A DNA stretch of 29,732 nt from Collinsella sp. CAG:166 (GTDB lineage Bacteria > Actinomycetota > Coriobacteriia > Coriobacteriales > Coriobacteriaceae). Below the pieces are notes generated by a model, which had not been told where the DNA came from, did not search any database, and saw nothing but the letters and a program-made list of their open reading frames with translations. A program made the translations under genes and the position numbers. The stretch is taken from contig FR878594.1 of NCBI GenBank assembly GCA_000434535.1, positions 1 through 29,732 on the forward strand, written 5' to 3'. Shown one piece after another: positions 7,815 through 16,819 of this stretch; position 1 is the stretch's first letter; each line of letters begins with the position of its first letter.

Positions 7815-7842
7815 AACATACCACGGGAGCGACCGTTTGCAA
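7815..7842 (-). promoter_or_regulatory. Candidate ferredoxin promoter
   Basis: On the minus strand TTGCAA (7842-7837), a 16-bp spacer and TATGTT (7820-7815) resemble a sigma-70 promoter and would give a leader of about 55 nt before the ferredoxin ATG. Moderate match only. Confidence 0.4.
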
Positions 7843-7976
7843 TACCCTCTGGCCGGCATCTTCATACCGTTCGCCGAGTATGCCAAGGTTTACTAAAAAA
7901 CGCGCAGGTGGGGCCGTTGAGCTGCATAAATGTTAGCTAAAGGTGACTTGAAATATAGGGCGATTGAGCGTGCTTG

Positions 7977-8148
7977 CGGAAACCGCATCCCATTATTTTG
8001 TCGAAAAACGGGTTGCAGTTTCCGGTTAGGCCCGCTAGCGGAAAATGCGAGCCGGTATCAGCTCTCAAAACGGGATACGGTTTCCGGTTGAGCCTTCAGA
8101 CGGAAACTGCGACCCGGAATCCACGCTCAAACCGGGATGAGCTTTCCG
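7977..8148. repeat. Array of six alternately oriented 16-bp elements, 62-bp period
   Basis: Elements related to CGGAAACTGCGACCCG start at 7977, 8039 and 8101, and their reverse complements (such as CGGGTTGCAGTTTCCG) start at 8009, 8071 and 8133. The start-to-start distances are 32, 30, 32, 30 and 32, so the array is a 62-bp unit repeated nearly three times, each unit being itself a palindrome. Linkers are partly conserved: a CTCAAA-like stretch between forward and reverse elements, and GTTnnGCC before forward ones; a weaker GATTGAGCG before the first element suggests a decayed extra unit. The array occupies the long gap between ferredoxin and dnaK. Function is unknown: a protein-binding array, a chain of hairpins or a degenerate repetitive element are all possible. 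Confidence 0.85.
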
Positions 8149-8275
8149 CAAGACGGCCCCCAGGCACCCCCGGACGCAAACCTCAGCCATCTCTACATAG
8201 ATCTCGATAGATTTGCCGAGAACTCAAACAGTGCGTCTACCTGCGCATTTAAGAACCTAAACTCTCAGCAATAAG

Positions 8276-8310
8276 AAATCTTATATGAATTGACTTAGAT
8301 TTTGTATATT
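8276..8310 (+). promoter_or_regulatory. dnaK promoter region with heat-shock-type motif shared with clpB
   Basis: AAATCTTATAT, five variable bases and GACTTAGATTT (8276-8302) form an imperfect inverted repeat (AAATCT/AGATTT ends), followed at once by TGTATATT with a possible -10 TATATT (8305-8310). The identical two blocks with the same spacing precede clpB at 17662-17688. With hspR in the same gene cluster, this is the best candidate for an HspR operator of the HAIR kind, although it matches the classical CTTGAGT-N7-ACTCAAG only loosely. No good -35 box is seen. Confidence 0.6.
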
Positions 8311-8354
8311 CCGGCCCATAAGGGGATACACTACATCCTGAAAGACAAGCCGAA

Positions 8355-8384
8355 GCGCCGCGCGACAGATCGTCGAGGCGGCGC
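8355..8384 (+). other. GC-rich hairpin in the dnaK leader
   Basis: GCGCCGC (8355-8361) pairs with GCGGCGC (8378-8384), with a further CGAC/GTCG inside. It ends before the GAGAGAGGGA ribosome site and does not cover it, so it looks like a 5' stabilising hairpin, not a thermosensor. clpB has a comparable hairpin just before its ribosome site. Confidence 0.55.
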
Positions 8385-8411
8385 GAACGCAAAAGAGAGA
8401 GGGAATTTCTA

Positions 8412-10304
<1,893 letters not shown>

Positions 10305-10306
10305 TC

Positions 10307-11149
10307 ATGTCCGCCCGTAAAGCTCGCACGGAGGCGGCCGCCGCTGGCGCCGCCCCCGTTGACTCTGAGGAGAAGGACGTGAAGATTCCCGTAGAGGCCG
10401 CAGACGATACCGAGGTCAATGAGGCCCCGGCCGCCGAGGCTGCCGAGAACCAGGTAGAGGATTCCAACAAGGAGGCGACGATGACCGAGGACGAGATGGT
10501 GGAAGCCGCTATCCGCGCCGGTGAGGAAGCCGCCGACAACGACTTTAAGCTCAAGTTCGAGCAGGCCCAGAAGGAGCTTGCCGACGTGCGCAACGAGCTC
10601 GATGCTGCGGCAGAGGCTCAGAAGGCCGCCGAGGACAAGGCAAAGGACGCCACCGAGCGCACCGCCCGCCTGCAGGCCGACTGGGAGAACTTCCGTCGCC
10701 GCACCGCCAACGAGCGCATTGCCGAGCGCGAGCGCGCGACCGAGAAGCTTGTTACCGCGCTGTTGCCGGTGATCGACGATATCGAGCGCGCGATCGACCA
10801 TGCCCGCAGCCAAGAGCTTTCCGACGACTTTAAGCAGTTCGTCGACGGCGTCGATGCGGTACATGCCAAGCTGCTCGATGTGTTTGCGCACGAGGGCGTT
10901 GAGCCCATCGACCCCAAGGGCGAGGCGTTCGATCCGCTCGAGCACCAGGCTGTGGGTCGCGTCGAGGACGCATCGCAGTACGACGAGACCGTCAACGACG
11001 TGTACCAGAAGGGCTACCGCATGGCGGACCGCATCCTGCGTTCCGCGATGGTGACGGTGACCTACGGTGGCGAGAAGCGCCCCGCACCGGAGCCCGACGC
11101 GGCGCCCGAGGATGCTGCGGCCGATACGGCCGAGAGCACCGAGGAGTAA
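10307..11149 (+). CDS. grpE: Nucleotide exchange factor GrpE
   Basis: GrpE releases ADP from DnaK. The recognisable family part is a long coiled coil (about residues 85-135), the LQADWENFRRR motif, LPVIDDIERAIDH and the C-terminal beta domain with GVEPIDPKGEAFDPLEHQAV and VYQKGYRMADRILRSAMVTV. From the ATG at 10307 it is 280 residues, longer than the usual 180-220, with an acidic alanine-rich N-terminal region and an acidic tail. A second ATG at 10481, preceded by AAGGAGG at ideal spacing, would give a 222-residue form of normal size. I give the longer frame as it is open and follows dnaK by two bases, but the internal start is better supported by its ribosome site; both forms may be made. 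Confidence 0.9.
   Translation: MSARKARTEAAAAGAAPVDSEEKDVKIPVEAADDTEVNEAPAAEAAENQVEDSNKEATMTEDEMVEAAIRAGEEAADNDFKLKFEQAQKELADVRNELDAAAEAQKAAEDKAKDATERTARLQADWENFRRRTANERIAERERATEKLVTALLPVIDDIERAIDHARSQELSDDFKQFVDGVDAVHAKLLDVFAHEGVEPIDPKGEAFDPLEHQAVGRVEDASQYDETVNDVYQKGYRMADRILRSAMVTVTYGGEKRPAPEPDAAPEDAAADTAESTEE
10471..10483 (+). promoter_or_regulatory. Strong internal ribosome binding site in grpE
   Basis: AAGGAGG ends five bases before the in-frame ATG at 10481. The ATG at 10307 has only a distant GAGG within the end of dnaK. This site decides in favour of a 222-residue GrpE, or marks a second start. Confidence 0.6.
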
Positions 11150-11154
11150 TTGAG

Positions 11155-11185
11155 AAGGGCCCCGGGGCAACACCCGGGGCCCTTT
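11155..11185 (+). terminator. Hairpin between grpE and dnaJ
   Basis: A perfect 12-bp stem, AAGGGCCCCGGG (11155-11166) and CCCGGGGCCCTT (11173-11184), with loop GCAACA. Only TTT follows, so it is probably a partial terminator or an mRNA-stabilising hairpin that sets the ratio of dnaK-grpE to dnaJ-hspR, not a full stop. Confidence 0.75.
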
Positions 11186-11256
11186 CTGGCCTAGTGCCAT
11201 ATGAAAGCATGAGCCGCCGCCCGCTGGGCGGCGGATGAAACAGGAGAGGAGCTACG

Positions 11257-12222
11257 ATGGCTGCAGGCAAAACCTTCTATGACATCCTGGGCGTATCCAA
11301 GAGCGCCTCCGATAAAGAGATCAAGAGCGCGTTTCGCAAGCTCGCGCAAAAATATCACCCCGATGCCGGCGGCGACGAGGCCAAGTTTAAGGAGATCAGC
11401 GAGGCCTACGAAACGCTTTCGGACGAGAAGAAGCGCAAAGAGTACGACCAGATGCTCATGTTTGGCGGCATGCCGGGCGCAGGCGGCGCGTATGGCGGCG
11501 GCTACGGTGCCGGCGCGGGCGCCAGCGGCTGGGGCGACATCTTCGACAGCATCTTTAGCGGCAACGGCGCCTGGGGCAGCGATTGGGGCTCGGGCTTTGC
11601 CGGGGCTGCGGGCGCTGCCGGTGCCGGCGCGGGTCGCAGCCGCGCTCGCAAGGGCGGCGACCTGTCGCTGACCGTCGATGTGACGGCTGAGGACGCGTTC
11701 CGCGGCGTGACGCACAAGGTCACTTACCGCATTCCCTCGACGGGCGAGCAGCAGACCATTACGGTCTCGGTCCCCGCGGGCGCGGTCGACGGCGGCAAGC
11801 TACGCTACAAGCGTCGCGGCGAGTACGGCGTTGCGGGTGGCGAGCGCGGCGACCTGGTCGTGACCACGCATGTGGAGGAGCACCCGCTGTTTAAGCGCAA
11901 AGGTGCCGACGTGACCATGGAGGTACCGGTCTCGGTCTTCGAGGCGGCGCTCGGCTGCACGGTGGACGTGCCGACGCCCGGTGGTGCGACGGTTCGTCTG
12001 AAGGTGCCCGCGGGTACCCAGACGGGCAAGAAGTTCCGCTTTAAGGAGATGGGCGCGCCCGACGTTAAGCATCGCGGGCGCACCGGTGCGCTGCTTGTCG
12101 AGATCAAGGTGCAGGTTCCCACGAACCTGTCTGATGACGAGCGCGATGCCATGACCAAGCTGCGCGAGGCCGACACGCGCGACTACCGCGAGAAGGTCAA
12201 CCGTTACAAGGCGACGTACTAG
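11257..12222 (+). CDS. dnaJ: DnaJ-family co-chaperone, class B (no zinc finger)
   Basis: A 321-residue J-domain protein. The J domain (about 6-70) includes the HPD motif at 34-36 that stimulates DnaK's ATPase. A Gly/Ala-rich linker (about 72-130) with GGYGAGAGAS-type sequence leads to two beta-sandwich substrate domains (about 135-315). The CxxCxGxG zinc-binding repeats of canonical DnaJ are absent, making it class B (CbpA/DnaJ2-like). AGGAGAGGAG precedes the ATG. Its place between grpE and hspR follows the actinobacterial order, where the gene in this place is usually called dnaJ. A second, zinc-finger DnaJ may be encoded elsewhere. Confidence 0.95.
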   Translation: MAAGKTFYDILGVSKSASDKEIKSAFRKLAQKYHPDAGGDEAKFKEISEAYETLSDEKKRKEYDQMLMFGGMPGAGGAYGGGYGAGAGASGWGDIFDSIFSGNGAWGSDWGSGFAGAAGAAGAGAGRSRARKGGDLSLTVDVTAEDAFRGVTHKVTYRIPSTGEQQTITVSVPAGAVDGGKLRYKRRGEYGVAGGERGDLVVTTHVEEHPLFKRKGADVTMEVPVSVFEAALGCTVDVPTPGGATVRLKVPAGTQTGKKFRFKEMGAPDVKHRGRTGALLVEIKVQVPTNLSDDERDAMTKLREADTRDYREKVNRYKATY

Positions 12223-12294
12223 GGCGGTCGCGGCGCACGCCCACGCCCGCGGGCTTATGATGGACGATAACGAGACGGAAAGGGGTCAGGTAGC

Positions 12295-12711
12295 ATGGCC
12301 GAGGACAATAGGAACAAACCGCTGTACATGATTAGCGTGGCGGCCGAGCTGACCGGTATGCATCCGCAGACTCTGCGCGTCTACGAGTCCAAGGGCCTGG
12401 TGAACCCCCAGCGCTCGGGCGGCAACACGCGTCTGTATTCGCGTGCCGATATCGAGCGCTTGGAGCTCATCAACCAGCTGACCGACGAGGGCATCAACCT
12501 TGCCGGCGTGGTGCGTATTCTCGATATGAAGGAGCGTGCTGAGGAGCGCGAGCGCGAGAACGAAAAGCTCCGTGCCCGCGTGCGCCAGCTCGAGGACGAG
12601 CTGCACGAGTACAAGATGCAGAAGAAGATCACCGCCCTGGCCCCGCGCGACGGCTCGGTTAACCCCGAACAGGTCATGCGCAAACTTTTGGGCGCAGGCG
12701 GGGATCTCTAG
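12295..12711 (+). CDS. hspR: MerR-family heat-shock repressor HspR
   Basis: A 138-residue MerR-type regulator. The N-terminal winged helix has LYMISVAAELTGMHPQTLRV, YESKGLVNPQR and GGNTRLYSRADIERLELI, the classic HspR signature; the coiled-coil effector part (about 80-110, rich in E/R) mediates dimerisation, and there are no metal-binding cysteines. HspR represses dnaK operons with DnaK as co-repressor, so freeing of DnaK during stress relieves repression. Last gene of dnaK-grpE-dnaJ-hspR, so it is autoregulated; clpB, a usual HspR target, lies 5 kb downstream with the same upstream motif as dnaK. GAAAGGGGT lies upstream of the ATG. Confidence 0.95.
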   Translation: MAEDNRNKPLYMISVAAELTGMHPQTLRVYESKGLVNPQRSGGNTRLYSRADIERLELINQLTDEGINLAGVVRILDMKERAEERERENEKLRARVRQLEDELHEYKMQKKITALAPRDGSVNPEQVMRKLLGAGGDL

Positions 12712-12739
12712 GTTACGCCGTTCTGCCGAACGGCGTAAC
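12712..12739 (+). terminator. Hairpin directly after hspR
   Basis: A perfect 12-bp stem, GTTACGCCGTTC and GAACGGCGTAAC, with loop TGCC, beginning on the base after the hspR stop codon. There is no T tract; it may pause or protect the transcript before the stronger terminator at 12782-12823. Confidence 0.65.
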
Positions 12740-12752
12740 GGCTCGACGCTGC

Positions 12753-12852
12753 GCGACGTCCAGAGCGACAATTTGTCATTCAAAAGGCAAGGCATGACCA
12801 GAAGGTCTATGCCTTGCCTTTTTCATGCCAACTTGTTCGCTCTGGACGTCGC
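12753..12852. terminator. Nested palindrome and terminator after hspR
   Basis: The inner element, AAAAGGCAAGGCAT (12782-12795) with ATGCCTTGCCTTTTT (12809-12823), extended by GACC/GGTC, is a long perfect terminator hairpin. It lies inside an outer inverted repeat, GCGACGTCCAGAGCGACAA (12753-12771) with its complement (12834-12852, one extra T). The inner part should end the chaperone transcript; the outer part is unusual. Confidence 0.8.
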
Positions 12853-13030
12853 TCGCTGTCCGTCCTCTACCTGCGGCGTTGCCTTGCTCCGGATGCGGTG
12901 GTCATTGGGGACGTTCTTAAATGACTAGTTAAAGGGGACATTCTTGCGGCACTTGGCACTTGGGGACGTTCCTTTTGTGCCGGCACTTTGGGACACTCCT
13001 TGTTAGGAGAGTGATGCAAGGGGCTCGTCC

Positions 13031-13054
13031 TTTACTTTACCGAGATAAAGTGAA
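13031..13054. promoter_or_regulatory. Possible operator upstream of the hydratase
   Basis: TTTACTTTA and TAAAGTGAA form an inverted repeat (one mismatch in nine) with spacer CCGAGA, about 100 bp before the chosen hydratase start. It has the size of a dimeric repressor site. No regulator is linked to it, so this is tentative. Confidence 0.35.
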
Positions 13055-13151
13055 CGTGCAGATTCGTAACCCACTCGCAACCGTTCTATGGCACGATATT
13101 GAACGAATGTATGCTATGCGCCCAAATCTTTTGGGCAGAGTGGGAGACAGT

Positions 13152-15452
13152 ATGGTCAAGCTGTACGAGGACGGCATCTACCTGCGTAACGGCAGCGAGG
13201 TTGTGCCTGAGGCCGAGGCTGCCGAGCGCGGTATTACGCAGACGCCCGAGGATGCCAAGCGCGGCACCATCGCGTATTCGATCCTTCAGGCACACAATAC
13301 GTCCGGCGACCCCGAGACGCTCAAGATTCGCTTCGATGCCATGGCGAGCCACGACATCACCTTCGTCGGCATCATCCAGACGGCGCGCGCCTCGGGCATG
13401 GAGCAGTTCCCGCTGCCCTACGTGCTCACCAACTGCCACAACTCGCTGTGCGCCGTGGGCGGCACCATCAACGAGGACGACCACGTCTTTGGCCTCTCGG
13501 CTGCCAAAAAGTACGGCGGCATCTTCGTTCCGCCCCATATCGCGGTCATCCATTCCTTTATGCGTGAGAACTTCGCCGGCTGCGGCAAGATGATCTTGGG
13601 TTCCGACTCGCACACCCGCTACGGCGCCCTGGGCACCATGGCCGTGGGCGAGGGTGGTGGCGAGCTGGCAAAGCAGCTGCTGCGCGACACCTACGATGTC
13701 GCCTATCCCGGCGTCGTGGCCATCTACCTCACGGGCGCCCCGCGCCCCGGCGTTGGCCCGCACGATGTGGCGCTCGCCATCATCCGTGCCGTCTTTGCCA
13801 AGGGTTACGTCAAGAACAAAGTCATGGAGTTCGTGGGCCCCGGCATCGCGAGCATGACGACCGACTACCGCAACGGCGTTGACGTCATGACCACCGAGAC
13901 CACCTGCCTGTCGAGCATCTGGGCTACCGACGAGGATACGCACGCGTTTTTGACCATGCACGGCCGCGGCGACGACTACCGCGAACTCAAGCCCGCCGAT
14001 GTCGCCTACTACGACGGCTGCGTCGAGGTCGACCTGTCGAGCATCAAGCCCATGATCGCGCTGCCGTTCCATCCTTCCAACGGCTTTGAGATCGACGAGC
14101 TCAACGAGAACCTCGAGGACATCCTGCACGAGGTGGAACTCGAGGCCGCCAAGATCGGCGAGGGCAAGACGCACTTTAGCCTGCTCGACAAGATCGTCGA
14201 CGGCAAACTGCGCGTGCAGCAGGGCGTTATCGCCGGCTGCTCGGGCGGCAACTACGACTCCGTGGTCCAGGCTGCCCGCGTGCTCAAGGGCGCCAACACC
14301 GGCTGCGGCGAGTTCTCGCTGTCGGTCTATCCTACAAGCCAGCCCGTGGCGCTCGAACTTACGCGCCGTGGCTATATCTACGACCTCATGGAGGCCGGCG
14401 CGATCGTGCGCACGGCGTTCTGCGGTCCGTGCTTTGGCGCCGGCGACACGCCCGCCAACAACGGCCTGTCCATCCGCCACACCACGCGCAACTTCCCCAA
14501 CCGCGAGGGTTCCAAGCCGGGTAATGGCCAGCTGAGCGCCGTGGCCCTGATGGACGCCCGCTCCATTGCGGCGACGGCTGCCAACGGCGGCATCCTGACG
14601 CCGGCGACCGACCTGCCCGAGGAGACTTGGGACGAGGCCTGCGAGTACACCTTTGACGACGCACCGTACAAAAAGCGTGTGTACTGGGGCTTTGGCAAGG
14701 CGGAGCCTGCCGACGAGCTTGTCGAGGGTCCCAACATCAAGCCGTGGCCCGCGATGGAGCCTCTCGGCGACGACATCCTGCTCAAGGTGTGCTCCAAGAT
14801 CATGGATCCGGTCACCACGACCGACGAGCTCATTCCCTCGGGCGAGACGAGCTCCTTCCGCTCCAACCCGCTGGGTCTGGCCGAGTTTACGCTCAGCCGC
14901 CGCGACCCTGCCTACGTGGGTCGCTCCAAGGAGGTCGACGCCGTGGAGAAGCGCCGCGTTGCCGGTGAGTCCGCGGGCGATCTGTCCGCGCTCGATGCCG
15001 AGCTTGCCGGTGTGTTTGAGGCGTTGGCCGGCGCGGGTGTCGCGGCCGATGCCAGGGCAACCGAGTACGGCTCCATGCTCTACGCCAAGAAGCCGGGCGA
15101 TGGCTCTGCCCGCGAGCAGGCCGCGAGCTGCCAGCGCGTAATTGGCGGTCTGGCAAACATCGTCCACGAGTACGCCACTAAGCGCTATCGCTCCAACGTG
15201 ATGAACTGGGGCATGGTGCCCTTCCAGATGGAGGCCGAGCCCAGCTTTGAGGTGGGCGACTACGTCTTTGTGCCGGGTATCCGCGCCGCGCTCGACAGCG
15301 ACCTGAAGGACATCGCCGCTTACGTGGTTCGCGCCGACGGTACGGTCGAGCAGATTGAGCTCTATATTGCCGATATGACGGCAGAGGAGCGTGCCATCGT
15401 CAAGGCCGGCTGCCTGATCAACTACAACAAGTTCAAGGCCGCTGCCGAGTAA
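13152..15452 (+). CDS. Aconitase-superfamily hydratase (YbhJ-like)
   Basis: An aconitase-superfamily (de)hydratase of 766 residues. The cluster ligands correspond to AGCSGGNYDSVVQAA (the GSCTN-type cysteine) and CGPC in AFCGPCFGAGD; the GSDSHTRYGALGTMAVGEGGGE segment is the usual substrate loop and the C-terminal part (from about residue 600) is the swivel domain. The overall pattern matches the hydratases annotated as YbhJ in E. coli rather than citric-cycle AcnA/AcnB, so the substrate is not certain. The frame is open back to 12960; the ATG at 13152 is chosen for the GGGAGA just before it and because MVKLYEDGIYLRNG looks like the family start. The ATG at 13116 is the alternative. Confidence 0.88.
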   Translation: MVKLYEDGIYLRNGSEVVPEAEAAERGITQTPEDAKRGTIAYSILQAHNTSGDPETLKIRFDAMASHDITFVGIIQTARASGMEQFPLPYVLTNCHNSLCAVGGTINEDDHVFGLSAAKKYGGIFVPPHIAVIHSFMRENFAGCGKMILGSDSHTRYGALGTMAVGEGGGELAKQLLRDTYDVAYPGVVAIYLTGAPRPGVGPHDVALAIIRAVFAKGYVKNKVMEFVGPGIASMTTDYRNGVDVMTTETTCLSSIWATDEDTHAFLTMHGRGDDYRELKPADVAYYDGCVEVDLSSIKPMIALPFHPSNGFEIDELNENLEDILHEVELEAAKIGEGKTHFSLLDKIVDGKLRVQQGVIAGCSGGNYDSVVQAARVLKGANTGCGEFSLSVYPTSQPVALELTRRGYIYDLMEAGAIVRTAFCGPCFGAGDTPANNGLSIRHTTRNFPNREGSKPGNGQLSAVALMDARSIAATAANGGILTPATDLPEETWDEACEYTFDDAPYKKRVYWGFGKAEPADELVEGPNIKPWPAMEPLGDDILLKVCSKIMDPVTTTDELIPSGETSSFRSNPLGLAEFTLSRRDPAYVGRSKEVDAVEKRRVAGESAGDLSALDAELAGVFEALAGAGVAADARATEYGSMLYAKKPGDGSAREQAASCQRVIGGLANIVHEYATKRYRSNVMNWGMVPFQMEAEPSFEVGDYVFVPGIRAALDSDLKDIAAYVVRADGTVEQIELYIADMTAEERAIVKAGCLINYNKFKAAAE

Positions 15453-15463
15453 CCCTGCTGTAC

Positions 15464-15535
15464 GCCCCGGCCACACCTTTCCCTCGTGCTCACGCGCTTC
15501 GCGAGGGTCGCCCGAGGGAAAGGTGTGGCCGGGGC
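15464..15535 (+). terminator. Very long hairpin after the hydratase
   Basis: A perfect 23-bp stem, 15464-15486 with 15513-15535, ending GCCCCGGCC/GGCCGGGGC, and a 26-nt loop that contains a small CGCG/CGCG stem. It starts 11 bases after the stop codon. T residues follow only at some distance (TTTTC at 15546), so it may act as an mRNA 3' stabiliser with the terminator at 15591. Confidence 0.7.
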
Positions 15536-15590
15536 TACCGCGACGTTTTCGTTGGGTCTTGAGGGACGCTAATAAATAGACTTGCTTGAT

Positions 15591-15621
15591 GCCGCCTCTG
15601 TTAATGGGGCGGCTTCTTTTT
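15591..15621 (+). terminator. Rho-independent terminator of the hydratase transcript
   Basis: GCCGCC (15591-15596) pairs with GGCGGC (15608-15613), followed by TTCTTTTT. Typical intrinsic terminator form. Confidence 0.8.
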
Positions 15622-15628
15622 GTCGAAA

Positions 15629-15662
15629 ACCACCACGAAGGGGCAGGCGCCTTTGTGGTGGT
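15629..15662. repeat. CCACCACAAAGG palindrome, copy a
   Basis: ACCACCACGAAGG and CCTTTGTGGTGGT flank GGCAGGCG. Same family as 15830-15862, 16696-16730 and 17500-17534. It is followed after nine bases by a GTCTCG element, as in copy d. Confidence 0.85.
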
Positions 15663-15670
15663 CCGCGGTT

Positions 15671-15727
15671 TGTCTCGTTCTGTAACAGGTAGACCCTTAT
15701 TTGCCGAGTAGTTATTACAGATTTAGA
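15671..15727. repeat. Degenerate GTCTCG-CTGTAACA palindrome, copy 1
   Basis: GTCTCGTTCTGTAACA at the left and TATTACAGATTTAGAT at the right are a worn version of the palindromes at 15753-15807 and 17545-17599. Confidence 0.6.
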
Positions 15728-15752
15728 TAAACGGGAACTGCTGAACATTTCG

Positions 15753-15807
15753 TCTCGATCTGTAACATCTGAGGTCCAAAACGGCAGCTAGATGTTACAG
15801 ATCGAGA
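15753..15807. repeat. TCTCGATCTGTAACATCT palindrome, copy 2
   Basis: Perfect 18-bp arms, TCTCGATCTGTAACATCT (15753-15770) and its complement (15790-15807), around a 19-nt spacer. Nearly identical to 17545-17599. Confidence 0.85.
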
Positions 15808-15829
15808 TGGTGAACGCCGGGGCCGAAGA

Positions 15830-15862
15830 TCACCACAAAGGCTCCTGTCCCCTTTGTGGTGG
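15830..15862. repeat. CCACCACAAAGG palindrome, copy b
   Basis: TCACCACAAAGG and CCTTTGTGGTGG enclose CTCCTGTCC. It pairs with copy 2 in the opposite order to copy a with copy 1. Confidence 0.85.
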
Positions 15863-15916
15863 TGGGGGCGAGCTCGATGTTGCCGTGCTCGTTGAACGAC
15901 ATTCTAATGAGCGTCT

Positions 15917-16585
15917 CTACAGAATTTCATCCGGGCTGGCGGGTTTGGTTGTTTTGGGGATGCCGAGTTTGGATGACGCGAAATCGTCAACATTGTCCTT
16001 AATTCCGTCTTTGGTGTAGACAGTGACCATATAGGTGCTGTGTCCGAATTCGCCCTTGTCGCGTGTTGCCCAGGCATCCCAGTAGGCGGCCCCGTTTCGC
16101 CCTTTGATTTTTCCGACACGGCGGAGTTCTGTTCGCTTTAATTTCTGGTTGCTATAGATGGTTCGACCGGTCTCCTCGGTGAGCCCGCACTGTCCAAGCA
16201 TCTTGTCGAGGACTTGGTTCATGTGGCGCTCATCGGTGTTTGGTGCGTAGTCGTAGGCGAGGGTGATGGAGTCGAGTGGCTGGTCGTCGATTAGATAGTT
16301 TAGCGCCTGAGGTTCAAGGCAGAAATAGGGGGAGCATCCGTCGACCTTGCCGAGCAACGGTAACTTGGACTGCCAACTTCCGGTGGGAGTTGCATATTCG
16401 TAGAACACGCCACGGCAGACAAAGGAGAGCGAGGTGGCACGCGAGCCGGCGTCGATCATCCCGCAAAGATCGAAGGGCGAGGCGATACCAAAAGAAAAGG
16501 GCGTGATGACGATAAGGAAGAGCATCACGATGGGTATGGCGAGAATGGCGATGACGTTACGACCGGTGGAATGAGACGGCTTCAC
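15917..16585 (-). CDS. Single-pass membrane or exported protein of unknown function
   Basis: A 222-residue protein I do not recognise. After a short charged start there is one hydrophobic segment (about residues 9-36, IAILAIPIVMLFLIVITPF), then an extracytoplasmic part with several cysteines (CGMIDAG, FVCRG, GCSPYFC, GQCGL). The GTG at 16585 is preferred because GAGGAG precedes it by five bases; an upstream TTG in the same frame lacks a site. It lies between families of palindromic repeats and opposite to another small membrane protein. Codon choice looks less GC-biased than the chaperone genes, which together with the repeats suggests strain-variable DNA. No function is proposed. Confidence 0.65.
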   Translation of the reverse strand: MKPSHSTGRNVIAILAIPIVMLFLIVITPFSFGIASPFDLCGMIDAGSRATSLSFVCRGVFYEYATPTGSWQSKLPLLGKVDGCSPYFCLEPQALNYLIDDQPLDSITLAYDYAPNTDERHMNQVLDKMLGQCGLTEETGRTIYSNQKLKRTELRRVGKIKGRNGAAYWDAWATRDKGEFGHSTYMVTVYTKDGIKDNVDDFASSKLGIPKTTKPASPDEIL

Positions 16586-16695
16586 ATGCGCTCCTCGAGA
16601 CAAAGATCTGTTGAGGATAGGCAGAAATGGATATGTTCAGAGAACAATTCAAGTTTAATCTCATGGCGCGAGATGGTCGACCGTTAGCGTCGAAA

Positions 16696-16730
16696 ACCAC
16701 CACAAAGGTGCCTGTCCCCTTTGTGGTGGT
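16696..16730. repeat. CCACCACAAAGG palindrome, copy c
   Basis: ACCACCACAAAGG and CCTTTGTGGTGGT around TGCCTGTCC, lying between the two divergent small membrane-protein genes. No partner palindrome of the other family accompanies this copy. Confidence 0.88.
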
Positions 16731-16819
16731 GAGGAGCGCGCGGCTTCTTTTGGTAATAGTGTTAGCTGGCGGTATCATTAGTGCAGGTGGCGAAGGTTTG
16801 CATTGTGGGGTGTTTTGCC

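Larger units (their letters stand above)
12712..13151. other. Gene-free stretch between hspR and the hydratase
   Basis: About 440 bp with no convincing gene. After the nested hairpins come related GGGGAC stretches at about 12907, 12937 and 12962 (GGGGACGTTC, GGGGACATTC, GGGGACGTTCC) and GGGACAC at 12991, resembling a decayed repetitive element. An open frame in the hydratase phase runs back to 12960 but reads through these repeats and is not taken as coding. Confidence 0.5.

Noticed and set aside
7977..8148. CRISPR array
   Set aside because: The repeated units alternate in orientation, the linkers are only 14-16 bp and partly conserved, and no cas genes are present.
8341..8411. RNA thermometer in the dnaK leader
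   Set aside because: The hairpin lies upstream of the ribosome site and does not cover it; HspR control is more likely.
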